Shown piece by piece: positions 30,453 to 39,013 of a DNA stretch of 64,000 nucleotides. The notes beneath the pieces were generated by a model. That model had not been told where the DNA came from. It saw only the letters and a list, made by a program, of their open reading frames with translations, and did not search any database. The position numbers and the translations under genes are program-made. The stretch covers positions 435,140-499,139 of the forward strand of contig NZ_KE384027.1 of the NCBI RefSeq assembly GCF_000423505.1, read 5' to 3'. Positions within the stretch are counted from its first letter, which is position 1, and every line of letters starts with the position of its first letter. This DNA comes from Pseudoclavibacter soli DSM 23366. Its GTDB lineage: Bacteria > Actinomycetota > Actinomycetes > Actinomycetales > Microbacteriaceae.

Positions 30453-31490
30453 CTACGGTCGGGTGGTTGCGGCGTAGCCGGTCGCCCAGCGTTCGATCGC
30501 GGCAAACGCGCGGTCGCGCACGCTGCGACGCGAGAGAAACACATCGTGCACGGCGTCGTCGACGCGGGTGACGGTGACCTCGTGGCCCAGACGCAGCGCT
30601 CGCCGGGCCACGTCTTCGACGTTGATCACGCAGTCGCTGTGGCGCATCGACTCACGCCACGTCGACGAGAGCGTGCTGGTTGACGACAGCAGCGTGAGAA
30701 TGGGCGCCTGCACGTCGAGCCCCTCGGCTACGCGTCGATGCCCTGCGAGCACTGCCGACAGCCACACCGAGGGCACGCCGAAGCCCCGGTTGCGTCGCCA
30801 CGTTTCGTTGTAGTGCCACTCGCCGTCGAACTCGTCGCTCACCGTGCGGGCATAAAAGCCCAGATCAATGCTCGGCAGGGTGAACGAGGGATCGACGCGT
30901 GTCTGCAGATCGAGCACCGGGGCGAGCACCTGGCGACCGACGGCGCGGGCCTGCAGCTCGAGCCAGGGGCTGTTGAGCAGCAGCGCCTGTGCCCGGCCCG
31001 GGTGCCGATCGGCCCACAGGCTCAGCACCAGACCGCCAGTGGAATGCCCGAACAGGGCCAGGCGTCGCCCGGCCAGTGCCGATGTGTCACGAGCCATGGC
31101 AGTCAGAGCCGCCTCAATGTCACGGTCGTATTCGTCGAGGTTGGTGATCAGCCCCGGGGTCTGTCCCTCGCGCAGGCTGCGGCCGTATTTGCGCAGATCG
31201 AGTGCGTAGAAACGCGCTCCGCGCTCGGTGAACCACTGCGCCACATGTGCTTGAAAGAAGTAGTCGTTCCAGCCGTGCACGTAGAGCACATCCCAGCCCT
31301 CGAACGCTTCGCGAGGATGGCGAGGGTACGGCAGACGCCGAATGATCGCGGCAGTCTCGCGCGGGTGGTGACGCACCAGAGTGGCCACCACGTCGCCCTC
31401 AGCATCCACCCCGAGTGGCAGGGTGAGAGCCTGAAAGTCTGGTCCCAGCACATCGGGCTGCCAGTCGTCGGTGTTGCGTGGCGAGCTCAT
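30453..31490 (-). CDS. Alpha/beta hydrolase (serine hydrolase, S33/lysophospholipase type)
   Basis: A 345-residue alpha/beta hydrolase. The nucleophile elbow is LALFGHSTGGL (serine at about residue 143), WDVLYVHGWNDYF is the oxyanion-hole strand, and a late His in VDDAVHDVFLS completes the triad. The protein resembles lysophospholipase or monoacylglycerol lipase-like enzymes; the substrate is not evident. There is no signal peptide, so it is probably cytoplasmic. The stop lies 33 nt upstream of the riboswitch, and a small inverted repeat (30446-30461) spans it. It is divergent from lipB. Confidence 0.87.
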   Translation of the reverse strand: MSSPRNTDDWQPDVLGPDFQALTLPLGVDAEGDVVATLVRHHPRETAAIIRRLPYPRHPREAFEGWDVLYVHGWNDYFFQAHVAQWFTERGARFYALDLRKYGRSLREGQTPGLITNLDEYDRDIEAALTAMARDTSALAGRRLALFGHSTGGLVLSLWADRHPGRAQALLLNSPWLELQARAVGRQVLAPVLDLQTRVDPSFTLPSIDLGFYARTVSDEFDGEWHYNETWRRNRGFGVPSVWLSAVLAGHRRVAEGLDVQAPILTLLSSTSTLSSTWRESMRHSDCVINVEDVARRALRLGHEVTVTRVDDAVHDVFLSRRSVRDRAFAAIERWATGYAATTRP

Positions 31491-31563
31491 GTTGTCGATT
31501 ATCGCAGGAAGCATCCTCGGAAAACCGTGCGTCATGCGCACTTGGGCGGTCGGTGCGGTGCAC

Positions 31564-31569
31564 TAGTGT
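31564..31569 (+). promoter_or_regulatory. -10 box for leaderless lipB
   Basis: TAGTGT ends exactly 6 nt before the GTG start of lipB, and no ribosome-binding site is present. The pattern matches the other leaderless genes in this window. Confidence 0.5.
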
Positions 31570-31575
31570 GTCAGT

Positions 31576-32241
31576 GTGACTGCGACGACCACAACAAGCG
31601 TGCCCATCCGGGTGCTGGGGCTGGCCCCCGACCTGGTCGACTACCGCGAGGCCCTGCAGCTGCAGGAGCGCACCGAGGCCCAAGTCAAGGCCGGGGAGTC
31701 TCACGGAGCCGTCTACCTGCTCGAACACCCGGCGGTCTACACTGCCGGGCGACGCGCCGACCCCGCCGAATACCCCACCGACGGCACCCCGGTGGTGCCG
31801 ATCAACCGCGGTGGCAAGGTGACTTGGCACGGGCCGGGCCAGCTCATTGGCTACCCGGTGTTCGAGCTGCGCGAGCATCTGCGTCTGGTGCCATATGTGC
31901 GGGCCGTCGAGCAGGTGCTCATCGACACGCTCGGCGAGCTCGGCGTCACCGCCTTCCGCGTTGAAGGGCGCTCCGGCGCCTGGGTCGACACCGGGCTGGT
32001 GCAGCCCGAAAAGATCGCCCAGATCGGCATTCACGCCTCCCGCGGCGTCACCACGCACGGGTTCTCACTCAACTGCAGTACCGACAATGAGGTGTTCCAC
32101 AGCTTCATTCCATGCGGCATCACCGACGCCGGGGTCACCAGCATCTCGCAGGTGCTCGGCCGCACCGTCACCCCGGCAGATGTCGTGCCCATTGTCACCC
32201 CGCATCTCGAGCGTCTGATCCAGGAGGTCGCCGTCTCATGA
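31576..32241 (+). CDS. lipB: Lipoyl(octanoyl) transferase
   Basis: Transfers octanoate from acyl carrier protein to lipoyl domains; 221 residues, the usual length. Conserved elements: [20 protein letters not shown], the catalytic lysine in [10 protein letters not shown], and the catalytic cysteine in HGFSLNCST. The GTG start appears leaderless. Its stop overlaps the lipA start (ATGA), and the lipA ribosome site (AGGAGG) lies inside its last codons, so the two lipoate genes are translationally coupled. Confidence 0.96.
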   Translation: MTATTTTSVPIRVLGLAPDLVDYREALQLQERTEAQVKAGESHGAVYLLEHPAVYTAGRRADPAEYPTDGTPVVPINRGGKVTWHGPGQLIGYPVFELREHLRLVPYVRAVEQVLIDTLGELGVTAFRVEGRSGAWVDTGLVQPEKIAQIGIHASRGVTTHGFSLNCSTDNEVFHSFIPCGITDAGVTSISQVLGRTVTPADVVPIVTPHLERLIQEVAVS

Positions 32242-33488
32242 CTCCCGCGCTGCCCGAACACGTTGCTCAGCTAATGGCTGGCGGCGTCGACTCCGCCGCG
32301 GGCTGTGCCTGCGGTGGGTCGCACGAGCCCGGCACCGGCCACGGCTTCGCCACCCACGCGGCTGGGGCCTGCGGATGCGGTGGGCACGCGGGTGGGGCAT
32401 CCACCGGGCCTGCGGCCCTCGGCATGCCGACCATGCCGTCGAAGCAGCAGAACACCGCACGACCCGGCGGGCCGTCACGCGGCAACCTGCGGCAGTTTAT
32501 GGCGAGCCCCGATCGCAAGCTGCGGCGCGTCGAGCAGCGCAACGCTGAGACCCCCATCGAGAAGAAGCCCGGTTGGATTCGCACCCTGGCCAAGCAGGGG
32601 CCTGAATACAAAGAGCTGCACGGGTTGGTCAAAGACGAGGGGCTGCACACCGTCTGTCAAGAGGCCGGCTGCCCCAACATCTACGAGTGCTGGGAAGACC
32701 GCGAAGCCACGTTCTTGATCGGTGGTGCGATCTGCACGCGTCGCTGCGACTTCTGCGACATCATCTCGGGCAAACCCGAGCCGCTCGACATGGATGAGCC
32801 GCGGCGCGTCGGCGAATCGGTCGCACGCATGGGGCTGCGCTACGCAACCATCACCGGGGTCACCCGCGATGATCTGCCCGACGATGGAGCGTGGCTGTAT
32901 GCCGAGACGATTCGGCAGATTCATCAGCAGAACCCGGGCACTGGCGTCGAGGTGCTCGCCGACGATCTGCGCGGCATTCCCGAGCGGCTGCAGCTGATCT
33001 TTGACGCGCAGCCCGAGGTGTTCGCCCACAATCTCGAGACGGTGCCGCGTATTTTCAAGAGTATTCGTCCGGCGTTCCGCTATGAGCGCTCGCTCGACGT
33101 GCTGACGCAGGCCCGCGCGGCCGGCATGATCACCAAGTCGAACCTCATTCTCGGCATGGGCGAGACCCGCGAAGAGATCTCGCAGGCACTGCACGACCTG
33201 TTCGACGCTGGCACCGACATCATCACGATCACGCAGTATCTGCGCCCGTCGAAGCTGCATCATCCCATCGATCGCTGGGTCAAGCCCGAAGAGTTCGTCG
33301 AGCTCAAGGCCGAGGCCGAGCAGATCGGCTTCCCGGGGGTGCTCGCCGGGCCGCTGGTGCGCTCGTCGTACCGCGCAGGGCGACTGTGGGCATCCACCAT
33401 GCAAAAGCGCGGGCGCGACATTCCGCCGCATCTGCAGCATCTGGCCGATGCCGCGGCGCAGCCCGGCGGCTTCCGTCAGGCCGTCTGA
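32238..33488 (+). CDS. lipA: Lipoyl synthase with Cys/His-rich N-terminal extension
   Basis: Radical SAM enzyme that inserts sulfur at C6 and C8 of protein-bound octanoate. The core has the auxiliary cluster motif [12 protein letters not shown], the radical SAM motif CTRRCDFC, and the terminal RSSYRAG. At 416 residues it is about 85-95 longer than usual. The extra N-terminus has two CXC pairs (Cys 23/25 and 45/47) with four His between and after them (29, 35, 40, 50). The start is firm: it overlaps the lipB stop and has AGGAGG upstream. The extension might bind iron-sulfur or another metal; that is inference. Confidence 0.95.
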   Translation: MTPALPEHVAQLMAGGVDSAAGCACGGSHEPGTGHGFATHAAGACGCGGHAGGASTGPAALGMPTMPSKQQNTARPGGPSRGNLRQFMASPDRKLRRVEQRNAETPIEKKPGWIRTLAKQGPEYKELHGLVKDEGLHTVCQEAGCPNIYECWEDREATFLIGGAICTRRCDFCDIISGKPEPLDMDEPRRVGESVARMGLRYATITGVTRDDLPDDGAWLYAETIRQIHQQNPGTGVEVLADDLRGIPERLQLIFDAQPEVFAHNLETVPRIFKSIRPAFRYERSLDVLTQARAAGMITKSNLILGMGETREEISQALHDLFDAGTDIITITQYLRPSKLHHPIDRWVKPEEFVELKAEAEQIGFPGVLAGPLVRSSYRAGRLWASTMQKRGRDIPPHLQHLADAAAQPGGFRQAV

Positions 33489-33495
33489 GCCGGCG

Positions 33496-34416
33496 ATGAG
33501 CGGAGTCTTCGTCGGCTTCGGCGTCATCGCGATCATAATCGCGGTCGGCTTCGGTCTCGGTCGAGGCGGCGTGTTGGGGCCGGATGCCCGACCGGTGCTG
33601 TCGAAGCTGATCTTCTACGTTGCACAGCCGGCACTGTTGTTCAGCCTGATCGTCAAGTCGCAGCCGCAGGATCTGCTCACTCCCGCGCTCGGCGTGCAGA
33701 TCATTTCGGTGGCTGCGGCGATCGTGGTCTATCTGGTGGTCGTGCTGCCGATCTGGCGGCCTGCGGGCGGCGAGACCATCATCGGGGTGATGTCGGCGTC
33801 ATATGTCAACATCGGCAACTTGGGTATTCCGATCGCGGTATATGCGCTCGGCGACTCATCGCAGATCGCGCCGATCATGCTCTTTCAGATGGCGCTTTAC
33901 ACGCCGATCGCGATGATCTGCCTCGACATCGCCGACGGCGGGGGCGCGGGCCTGTGGCCGACGCTGCGGCATGTGCTGCTGAACCCGGTGCTGATCGCCA
34001 GTGTCGTCGCCATCGCGGTGGTGGTCATCGGTGTGCCGGTACCTGAGGTGGTCTACGAGCCCATTCATCTGATCGCCGGCATCTCGGTGCCGACCATGCT
34101 GATCAACTTCGGCATGTCGCTGGCTGCCAAACGCCCGTTCTCGGCCGGCAGCCCGATCGGCCGCATTTCGGTTGCCGTGCTGGTCAAGAGCTTTGTGCAG
34201 CCGGCATTCGCCTGGGTGATTGCCACCCAGCTGTTCGGGCTCACCGGTCATGCACTCATGGTGGCGGTGGTGATGGCTGCGCTGCCCACGGCGCAGAACA
34301 CCTACAACTACGCGACGCAGTACGGGGTTGGGCAGACACTGGCCCGAGACACGGCCTTCACCAGCACACTGCTGTCGGTGCCGGTGGTGGCAACGATCGT
34401 GGCGCTGCTGTACTGA
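33496..34416 (+). CDS. AEC family transporter (auxin efflux carrier type)
   Basis: Permease of 306 residues with about ten hydrophobic segments. Typical elements are FGLGRGGVLGPDARPVLSKL near the N-terminus, the mid-protein SASYVNIGNLGIPIAVYALG (about residues 98-117), and AALPTAQNTYNYATQYGVG near the end. Bacterial members move malate, malonate or other organic acids. It follows lipA by 7 nt and may be co-transcribed, though no functional link to lipoate is known. The substrate is not evident. Confidence 0.92.
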   Translation: MSGVFVGFGVIAIIIAVGFGLGRGGVLGPDARPVLSKLIFYVAQPALLFSLIVKSQPQDLLTPALGVQIISVAAAIVVYLVVVLPIWRPAGGETIIGVMSASYVNIGNLGIPIAVYALGDSSQIAPIMLFQMALYTPIAMICLDIADGGGAGLWPTLRHVLLNPVLIASVVAIAVVVIGVPVPEVVYEPIHLIAGISVPTMLINFGMSLAAKRPFSAGSPIGRISVAVLVKSFVQPAFAWVIATQLFGLTGHALMVAVVMAALPTAQNTYNYATQYGVGQTLARDTAFTSTLLSVPVVATIVALLY

Positions 34417-34423
34417 GAGGGGG

Positions 34424-34509
34424 CCGTTTTCACCCCGCTGTGCACAATTTCGCGCGCGAAGCGTGCTGTCCTGTGCCCGTTTTCACCCCGCTGCGCACGT
34501 TTTCACGAG
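34424..34509. repeat. Two tandem copies of an intergenic repeat
   Basis: The 17-mer TTTCACCCCGCTGYGCA occurs at 34428-34444 and 34481-34497, embedded in longer similar units of about 31 nt each. A third copy lies beyond the next gene (35784-35800). The rest of this 288-bp intergenic space holds GGGTGAA and CAGCGGCGA words that also recur on the other side of that gene. No gene is visible here. Confidence 0.7.
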
Positions 34510-34704
34510 ATTGACGTGGTCAGCGGCGATATCGTGCACGTTTGGGTGAATTTGCTGACGGCGGCCGTGGGGCATTGCCGGCATTTTGCACGGGGCGAAT
34601 CTGGTGACGGGGTGGCGCGAGGTGGCAAGTCTCGTGCACGCGTCTCTTGCACAGCCTGACGAGCACCGAAGCCCTCCTGCAACGGCAAGCCACTGGCTCG
34701 CGCC

Positions 34705-35670
34705 TTACGAGGCGCTGGCGATCTTCTGCAACACATCGGCGTGCACCGCCGGCCAATCGAACAGGATCTGCCGGTAGCTGTATCGCGCGGGCACCTTGCC
34801 GATGGCGGTGATCATCATGTCTTTCTGATAATCGCGATCGCGCTGCTCACGGGTGAGATGCGTCGACCCGTTGATCTCAATCGCGAGAATGCCGTCGACC
34901 AACAGATCGATGCGCGTGCCGTCTGGCAGTGCCACCTGCGACTCGACGTGATGACCAGCAAGGGTCAGCAGCACACGCAGGATGCTCTCCAGCCCTGATT
35001 CAGCGGCGGTGTCAACGTATCTCAGAATGCGTCGCCCACAGGGCGAGCCGCTGAGCGCACGGATGAGGTCGGCATGCGTCAGCGACAGCACGGCATGTCT
35101 GCCGAGATAGCGGTTGTTCACGCGAGATCGGGCCAGACGCAGCAGAGAGTCGACGACAGCCACCGCCTGCTCGAATGGGACCTCGAAGAGGCCATGGAGC
35201 ACAGCAGCATGAGGAGGCAGCACTCCGAAACCCAAATCGGTGGCGGGAATTCGCGGGTGCTGATGCCAGCGCACGGGGACATCCCTGTGCTGTGCGCTGA
35301 ACCCCTGACCGCTGCTGAACACCGGGGCGATGCCATGCTGAGCCGTCGCGGGAAGAGCCAGCGGCAACGACGTGATCTGCCGGTGCGCGATGGTGACGCG
35401 AGGCGTGTGCAGGTGTACCGATGCCTCGGGCGGCAGCCACACGCGGTTCGTGTTGGTCTCGAGCAGTTTCAGCGCATGCAGACCGGTGAGCTGGCCGCCG
35501 CCGATGAGGGCCTGGCGAACCCAAGGATGGGCATCGTCGCGTGCGTACCAGCCTGGGCGCAGTCGGGTCAGCCGCCCGGTGCGCATCAGCGCCTCGATGG
35601 CGCGCCGGGAGTACCCTGCGTCGTGCAGTGACTTGGCGCTGTATACCCCGTATGGGCTGAACTGTGGCAT
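34705..35670 (-). CDS. AbiEi-like wHTH plus DUF559-type nuclease-fold protein
   Basis: A 321-residue protein of a kind common in actinobacteria. The N-terminal 60 residues resemble an AbiEi-type antitoxin domain (SLHDAGYSRRAIEALMRTG, RLRPGWYARDDAH). The C-terminal 90 residues resemble a DUF559/Vsr-like PD-(D/E)XK fold, with RIDLLVDGILAIEINGSTHL giving the Asp and Glu-X-Asn positions. No toxin partner is adjacent. It stands alone between copies of an intergenic repeat. Its role is unknown; defence or DNA repair are possible. ATG 35670 was chosen over a start 10 codons upstream because the conserved domain begins there. Confidence 0.82.
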   Translation of the reverse strand: MPQFSPYGVYSAKSLHDAGYSRRAIEALMRTGRLTRLRPGWYARDDAHPWVRQALIGGGQLTGLHALKLLETNTNRVWLPPEASVHLHTPRVTIAHRQITSLPLALPATAQHGIAPVFSSGQGFSAQHRDVPVRWHQHPRIPATDLGFGVLPPHAAVLHGLFEVPFEQAVAVVDSLLRLARSRVNNRYLGRHAVLSLTHADLIRALSGSPCGRRILRYVDTAAESGLESILRVLLTLAGHHVESQVALPDGTRIDLLVDGILAIEINGSTHLTREQRDRDYQKDMMITAIGKVPARYSYRQILFDWPAVHADVLQKIASAS

Positions 35671-35783
35671 GCATCCACTGTGCCTGTCTGGGGCGGGCAC
35701 CGGTCGGGCTCAGCGCCGGCTGTGGACGAATTCGGCAGTATCTGCGACTGTGTAGAACCGGTGGGATGTGGTACCGGGCACCG

Positions 35784-35852
35784 TTTCACCCCGCTGCGCA
35801 GGATTTCACCGCAGGAGCGCACAAATGGGTGAAATCATGCACGCAGCGGCGA
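35784..35852. repeat. Third copy of the intergenic repeat with inverted half
   Basis: TTTCACCCCGCTGCGCA at 35784-35800 is identical to the copy at 34481-34497. It is followed by GGGTGAAA (35827-35834), the complement of its start, and by CAGCGGCGA (35844-35852), also found at 34521-34529. Together these make a partly palindromic unit between the DUF559 gene and xth. Confidence 0.65.
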
Positions 35853-35879
35853 GATGCTGCACGGCGGCCAGCAGCCGCG

Positions 35880-36686
35880 TCAGAACACCATCGGTCGGTC
35901 ATCGTCATCACCCGGCAGCTCGACGACCACCGGCACGTGGTCGCTCGGCTGCACCCCTTCACGCGCAGCGCGGTCGATGTAGGCATTTTCGACCTGAGCG
36001 GCGAAGGCTGGCGAACCCAGCACAAAGTCGATGCGCATGCCCTCGTCGCGAATAAACCGCAGCTGCTTGTAATCCCAATACGTGTAACCCGTAGGCGCAA
36101 ACGGCCGTACCACATCGGCGAATCCGGTCTGCTCGAACGCCGAGAAGGCGGCTCGCTCCGGCGCCGAGACATGCGTCTTGCCCGCGAATGCGGCCACATC
36201 CCACACATCACTGTCGAGCGGCGCGATGTTCCAGTCGCCGACCAGCGCGATCTGGGCGTCTGGGTCGGCAGCAAGCCAACCGGCGGCATCCTCGCGCAGC
36301 ACGCGCAGCCATTCGAGCTTGTAGGCATAATGCGGGTCATCGAGCTCCCGCCCGTTCGGCACGTAGAGGCTCCACACCTGCACGCCGTCGAAGGTGGCCC
36401 CGATGGCCCGCGCCTCGACCACGTCGCGAAAGCTCGGCTGCCCGGCAAAGCCGATCTGCACATCCTCGGCCGCAATTCTGCTGATCAGTGCCACGCCGTT
36501 CCACTGATTGAGCCCGTGCATGTGCACCTCGTAGCCGCGCTCTTCGAACGCCGCGAACGGAAACTGCGACTCGCGACACTTAATCTCTTGCACGGCCAAC
36601 ACGTCGACGTCGTTTTCGTCGAGCCATTCGGTGACCCGGTCGATGCGGGCCCTGATCGAGTTCACGTTCCAGGTTGCGATGCGCAC
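35880..36686 (-). CDS. xth: Exodeoxyribonuclease III / AP endonuclease
   Basis: DNA repair exonuclease and AP endonuclease of 268 residues, the usual length. Active-site elements: RIATWNVNSIRARI at the N-terminus, catalytic Glu in AVQEIKC, GDWNIAPLDSDVWD with the Asp-X-Asn pair, and the final SDHVPVVVEL with the catalytic His. The start is GTG 36686, with TACAGT ending 7 nt upstream and no ribosome site, so it is probably leaderless. It is divergent from pyrE. Confidence 0.95.
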   Translation of the reverse strand: MRIATWNVNSIRARIDRVTEWLDENDVDVLAVQEIKCRESQFPFAAFEERGYEVHMHGLNQWNGVALISRIAAEDVQIGFAGQPSFRDVVEARAIGATFDGVQVWSLYVPNGRELDDPHYAYKLEWLRVLREDAAGWLAADPDAQIALVGDWNIAPLDSDVWDVAAFAGKTHVSAPERAAFSAFEQTGFADVVRPFAPTGYTYWDYKQLRFIRDEGMRIDFVLGSPAFAAQVENAYIDRAAREGVQPSDHVPVVVELPGDDDDRPMVF

Positions 36687-36794
36687 GGCCCCCACTGTAC
36701 CAATGGGGCGGCAGGATGCCCGGGCCGCCACCCCCACAGCGCACGCCGCGCCCCTCCCGCACTGGCCCGCTCGCGCTTGCGTAGAATGAGACGC
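36687..36794. promoter_or_regulatory. Divergent xth/pyrE promoter region
   Basis: Two -10-like boxes face outwards: TACAGT (36694-36699, minus strand) 7 nt before the xth GTG and TAGAAT (36782-36787, plus strand) 7 nt before the pyrE ATG. Neither gene has a ribosome-binding site. Clear -35 hexamers were not found. Confidence 0.5.
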
Positions 36795-37340
36795 ATGACC
36801 TCAGCACGCGACCAGCTCATCTCGTACATCAACTCCGACGCCGTGTTCCATGGTGACTTCACGCTGGTCAGCGGCAAAAAGGCGACCTACTACGTCGACC
36901 TGCGCAAGGTCAGCCTCGACTATCGGGTGGCCCCGCTGATCGGGCAGGTCATGGTCGACCTCATCAAAGACATTCCCGATGTCTATGCCGTCGGCGGTCT
37001 CACGCTTGGCGCCGACCCCATCGCCACCTCGATCTTGCATCAGGGCGCGGCGCAGGGCCTGGCCTACCACGCATTCGTGGTGCGCAAAGAGCCCAAAGAC
37101 CACGGCCGCGGCCGTCAGATCGAGGGCCCCGAGCTCGCCGGCAAACGGGTCATCGTGGTCGAAGACACCTCCACCACAGGCGGTTCGCCGCTCAAGGCGA
37201 TCGCGGCGCTGCGCAAGGCCGGGGCCGAGGTCGTCGCCGTAGCGGTCGTCGTCGATCGGCACACGGGTGCCAAAGAGGCGATCGAGGCCGCGGGCATCCC
37301 GTATCTCGCGGCGATCAGTGTCGACGAACTCGACGTCTGA
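36795..37340 (+). CDS. pyrE: Orotate phosphoribosyltransferase
   Basis: Pyrimidine biosynthesis enzyme of 181 residues that joins orotate to PRPP to form OMP. The PRPP-binding loop is VIVVEDTSTTGGS (about residues 118-130); GDFTLVSGKKATYYVDLRK at the N-terminus and the flexible catalytic loop RKEPKDHGRGRQIEG are also conserved. Its start looks leaderless (TAGAAT 7 nt upstream). The HAD hydrolase that follows after 69 nt is probably in the same unit. Confidence 0.96.
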   Translation: MTSARDQLISYINSDAVFHGDFTLVSGKKATYYVDLRKVSLDYRVAPLIGQVMVDLIKDIPDVYAVGGLTLGADPIATSILHQGAAQGLAYHAFVVRKEPKDHGRGRQIEGPELAGKRVIVVEDTSTTGGSPLKAIAALRKAGAEVVAVAVVVDRHTGAKEAIEAAGIPYLAAISVDELDV

Positions 37341-37409
37341 GACACGCGATCATGAATGCGTCATGCACTGTTCACCGCCCAGTTGGCACAGTGTGAGAGG
37401 CTGGCACCG

Positions 37410-38255
37410 ATGACACCGCAGACGCAGAACCCGCAGAACGAAGCCCAGCTCAGTCGCGCGAGCATCCAATCGTGGCTGACCGACATGGATGGCGTGCTCG
37501 TCAAAGAGGGGCGCGCACTTCCCGGCGCGGGCGAGCTGATTCGCAGCTGGCGTGCGCAGCACAAACCGTTTCTCGTGCTGACCAACAACTCCATCTACAC
37601 GCCGCGCGATCTGAGCGCGCGCCTGCATTCAATGGGCATCGACGTCGCCGAAGACGAAATCTGGACTTCCGCGCTGGCCACGGCTCACTTTCTGGCCGCT
37701 CAGAAGCCCGGCGGCAGTGCATACGTGGTGGGCGAGGCCGGGCTGACCACAGCCCTGTACGAGGCCGGTTTTGTGCTCACTGATCGCGACCCCGACTACG
37801 TTGTGGTCGGCGAGACCCGCACGTACTCGTTCGAGGCGATCGCCAAGGCCATCCGGCTGATACTCGGCGGTGCTCGGTTCATCAGCACCAACCCCGACCC
37901 CACGGGGCCGGGCCCTGAGGGGCCGCTGCCGGCGACCGGGGCCATCGCCGCACTGATCTCGAAGGCAACCGGGGGTCGCGAACCCTATGTGGTGGGCAAA
38001 CCCAACCCGATGATGTTCCGCTCGGCGATGACACGCATCGATGCACACTCCAAAACCACCGGCATGATCGGCGATCGCATGGACACCGATGTCGTCGCCG
38101 GCATCGAGGCCGGTCTGCACACGGTGCTGGTGCTCATCGGCATCTCCGACCTCGCCGAAGTCGAGAAGTATCCGTTCCGGCCCGACGAGGTGCTGGGCTC
38201 AGTGGCCGAACTCATCGAAGAGCCCACCGCTGCGGGCGATACACTCGACGGGTGA
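37410..38255 (+). CDS. HAD-IIA family hydrolase (NagD-like)
   Basis: Haloacid-dehalogenase-type phosphatase of 281 residues. Motif I is DMDGVLV (nucleophile Asp at about residue 28), motif II is LTNNSI, the motif III lysine is in VVGKPNPMMF, and motif IV is GDRMDTDVVAG. These place it with NagD-type sugar or nucleotide phosphatases. GAGAGG lies 9 nt before ATG 37410. Its stop overlaps the GTG of the methyltransferase gene. The physiological substrate is not evident; UMP or similar is possible from its place after pyrE. Confidence 0.92.
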   Translation: MTPQTQNPQNEAQLSRASIQSWLTDMDGVLVKEGRALPGAGELIRSWRAQHKPFLVLTNNSIYTPRDLSARLHSMGIDVAEDEIWTSALATAHFLAAQKPGGSAYVVGEAGLTTALYEAGFVLTDRDPDYVVVGETRTYSFEAIAKAIRLILGGARFISTNPDPTGPGPEGPLPATGAIAALISKATGGREPYVVGKPNPMMFRSAMTRIDAHSKTTGMIGDRMDTDVVAGIEAGLHTVLVLIGISDLAEVEKYPFRPDEVLGSVAELIEEPTAAGDTLDG

Positions 38256-38920
38256 CCGACCAGCCGAGCCAGAGCATCCCACACACCAGCACCCCAGAAC
38301 ACACCACGCACGGGGTGGGGCCGTGGCCCGGTGGCCCTGAGGCGTGGCCCGACGACCCGCACTACGACCCTGAGCTGCTGGCGAACGGCGACACTCGCAA
38401 CGTCATCGACCGCTACCGCTACTGGTCGATGGCCGCGATCGTCGCCGACCTCGACACCAGGCGTCACCCGTTTCATGTCGCCATCGAGAACTGGCAGCAC
38501 GACCTGAACATCGGGTCGATAGTGCGCAGCGCCAACGCATTTCTGGCCGAGCGGGTGCACATCGTGGGCAATCGCCGCTGGAATCGCCGGGGAGCAATGG
38601 TCACCGACCGCTATCAGCACGTCGATCATCACGCCACCATCGACGAGTTCGTGGCCTGGGCCAAGCAGGCCCAGCTGCCGGTCATTGCGATCGACAACGT
38701 CGAAGGCTCGCAGCCCATCGAGCGCATCGAGCTGCCCGAGCGCTGCGTCTTCTTGTTCGGCCAAGAGGGGCCGGGGCTGAGCGCCGCTGCGCTTGCCGCG
38801 GCGGATGCGGTGGTCGAGATCACCCAGTTCGGCTCCACTCGGTCGATTAATGCGTCGGCGGCTGCGGCGATCGTGATGCACGATTGGGTGCGTCAGCACG
38901 CCCGCATAGACGGCGAGTGA
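38252..38920 (+). CDS. TrmH family RNA methyltransferase (SpoU)
   Basis: SPOUT-fold 2'-O-ribose methyltransferase of 222 residues. Motif 1 is NWQHDLNIGSIVRSANAF (catalytic Arg and Asn), motif 2 is FLFGQEGPGLS, and motif 3 is QFGSTRSINASAAAAI with the SAM-knot residues. The N-terminal 40 residues are a Pro/Trp-rich extension. The GTG start overlaps the HAD stop, so translation is coupled. It probably modifies rRNA or tRNA; the target base cannot be read from sequence. Confidence 0.92.
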   Translation: MTDQPSQSIPHTSTPEHTTHGVGPWPGGPEAWPDDPHYDPELLANGDTRNVIDRYRYWSMAAIVADLDTRRHPFHVAIENWQHDLNIGSIVRSANAFLAERVHIVGNRRWNRRGAMVTDRYQHVDHHATIDEFVAWAKQAQLPVIAIDNVEGSQPIERIELPERCVFLFGQEGPGLSAAALAAADAVVEITQFGSTRSINASAAAAIVMHDWVRQHARIDGE

Positions 38921-38933
38921 CGCTGCGTAGAAA

Positions 38934-38951
38934 TAGTATTGCGGGTATAGT
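38934..38951 (+). promoter_or_regulatory. AT-rich putative promoter of pckG
   Basis: TAGTAT (38934-38939) and TATAGT (38946-38951) are two candidate -10 boxes in a locally AT-rich patch 60-80 nt before the pckG ATG. No good -35 was found. Confidence 0.4.
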
Positions 38952-39013
38952 AAAAGATCCCCCGGAGGGTCGATGGCGCCCCTCACCGCTTCTCATGACA
39001 GAAAGCCGATGAT

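Noticed and set aside
32420-32520. Downstream Met codons of lipA as the real start, giving a normal-length LipA
   Set aside because: The start at 32238 overlaps the lipB stop and has AGGAGG at a good distance; the internal Met codons have no comparable ribosome site.
34424-35852. Insertion sequence bounded by terminal repeats
   Set aside because: The main repeat copies are in direct orientation, no transposase is encoded, and no target-site duplication was seen.
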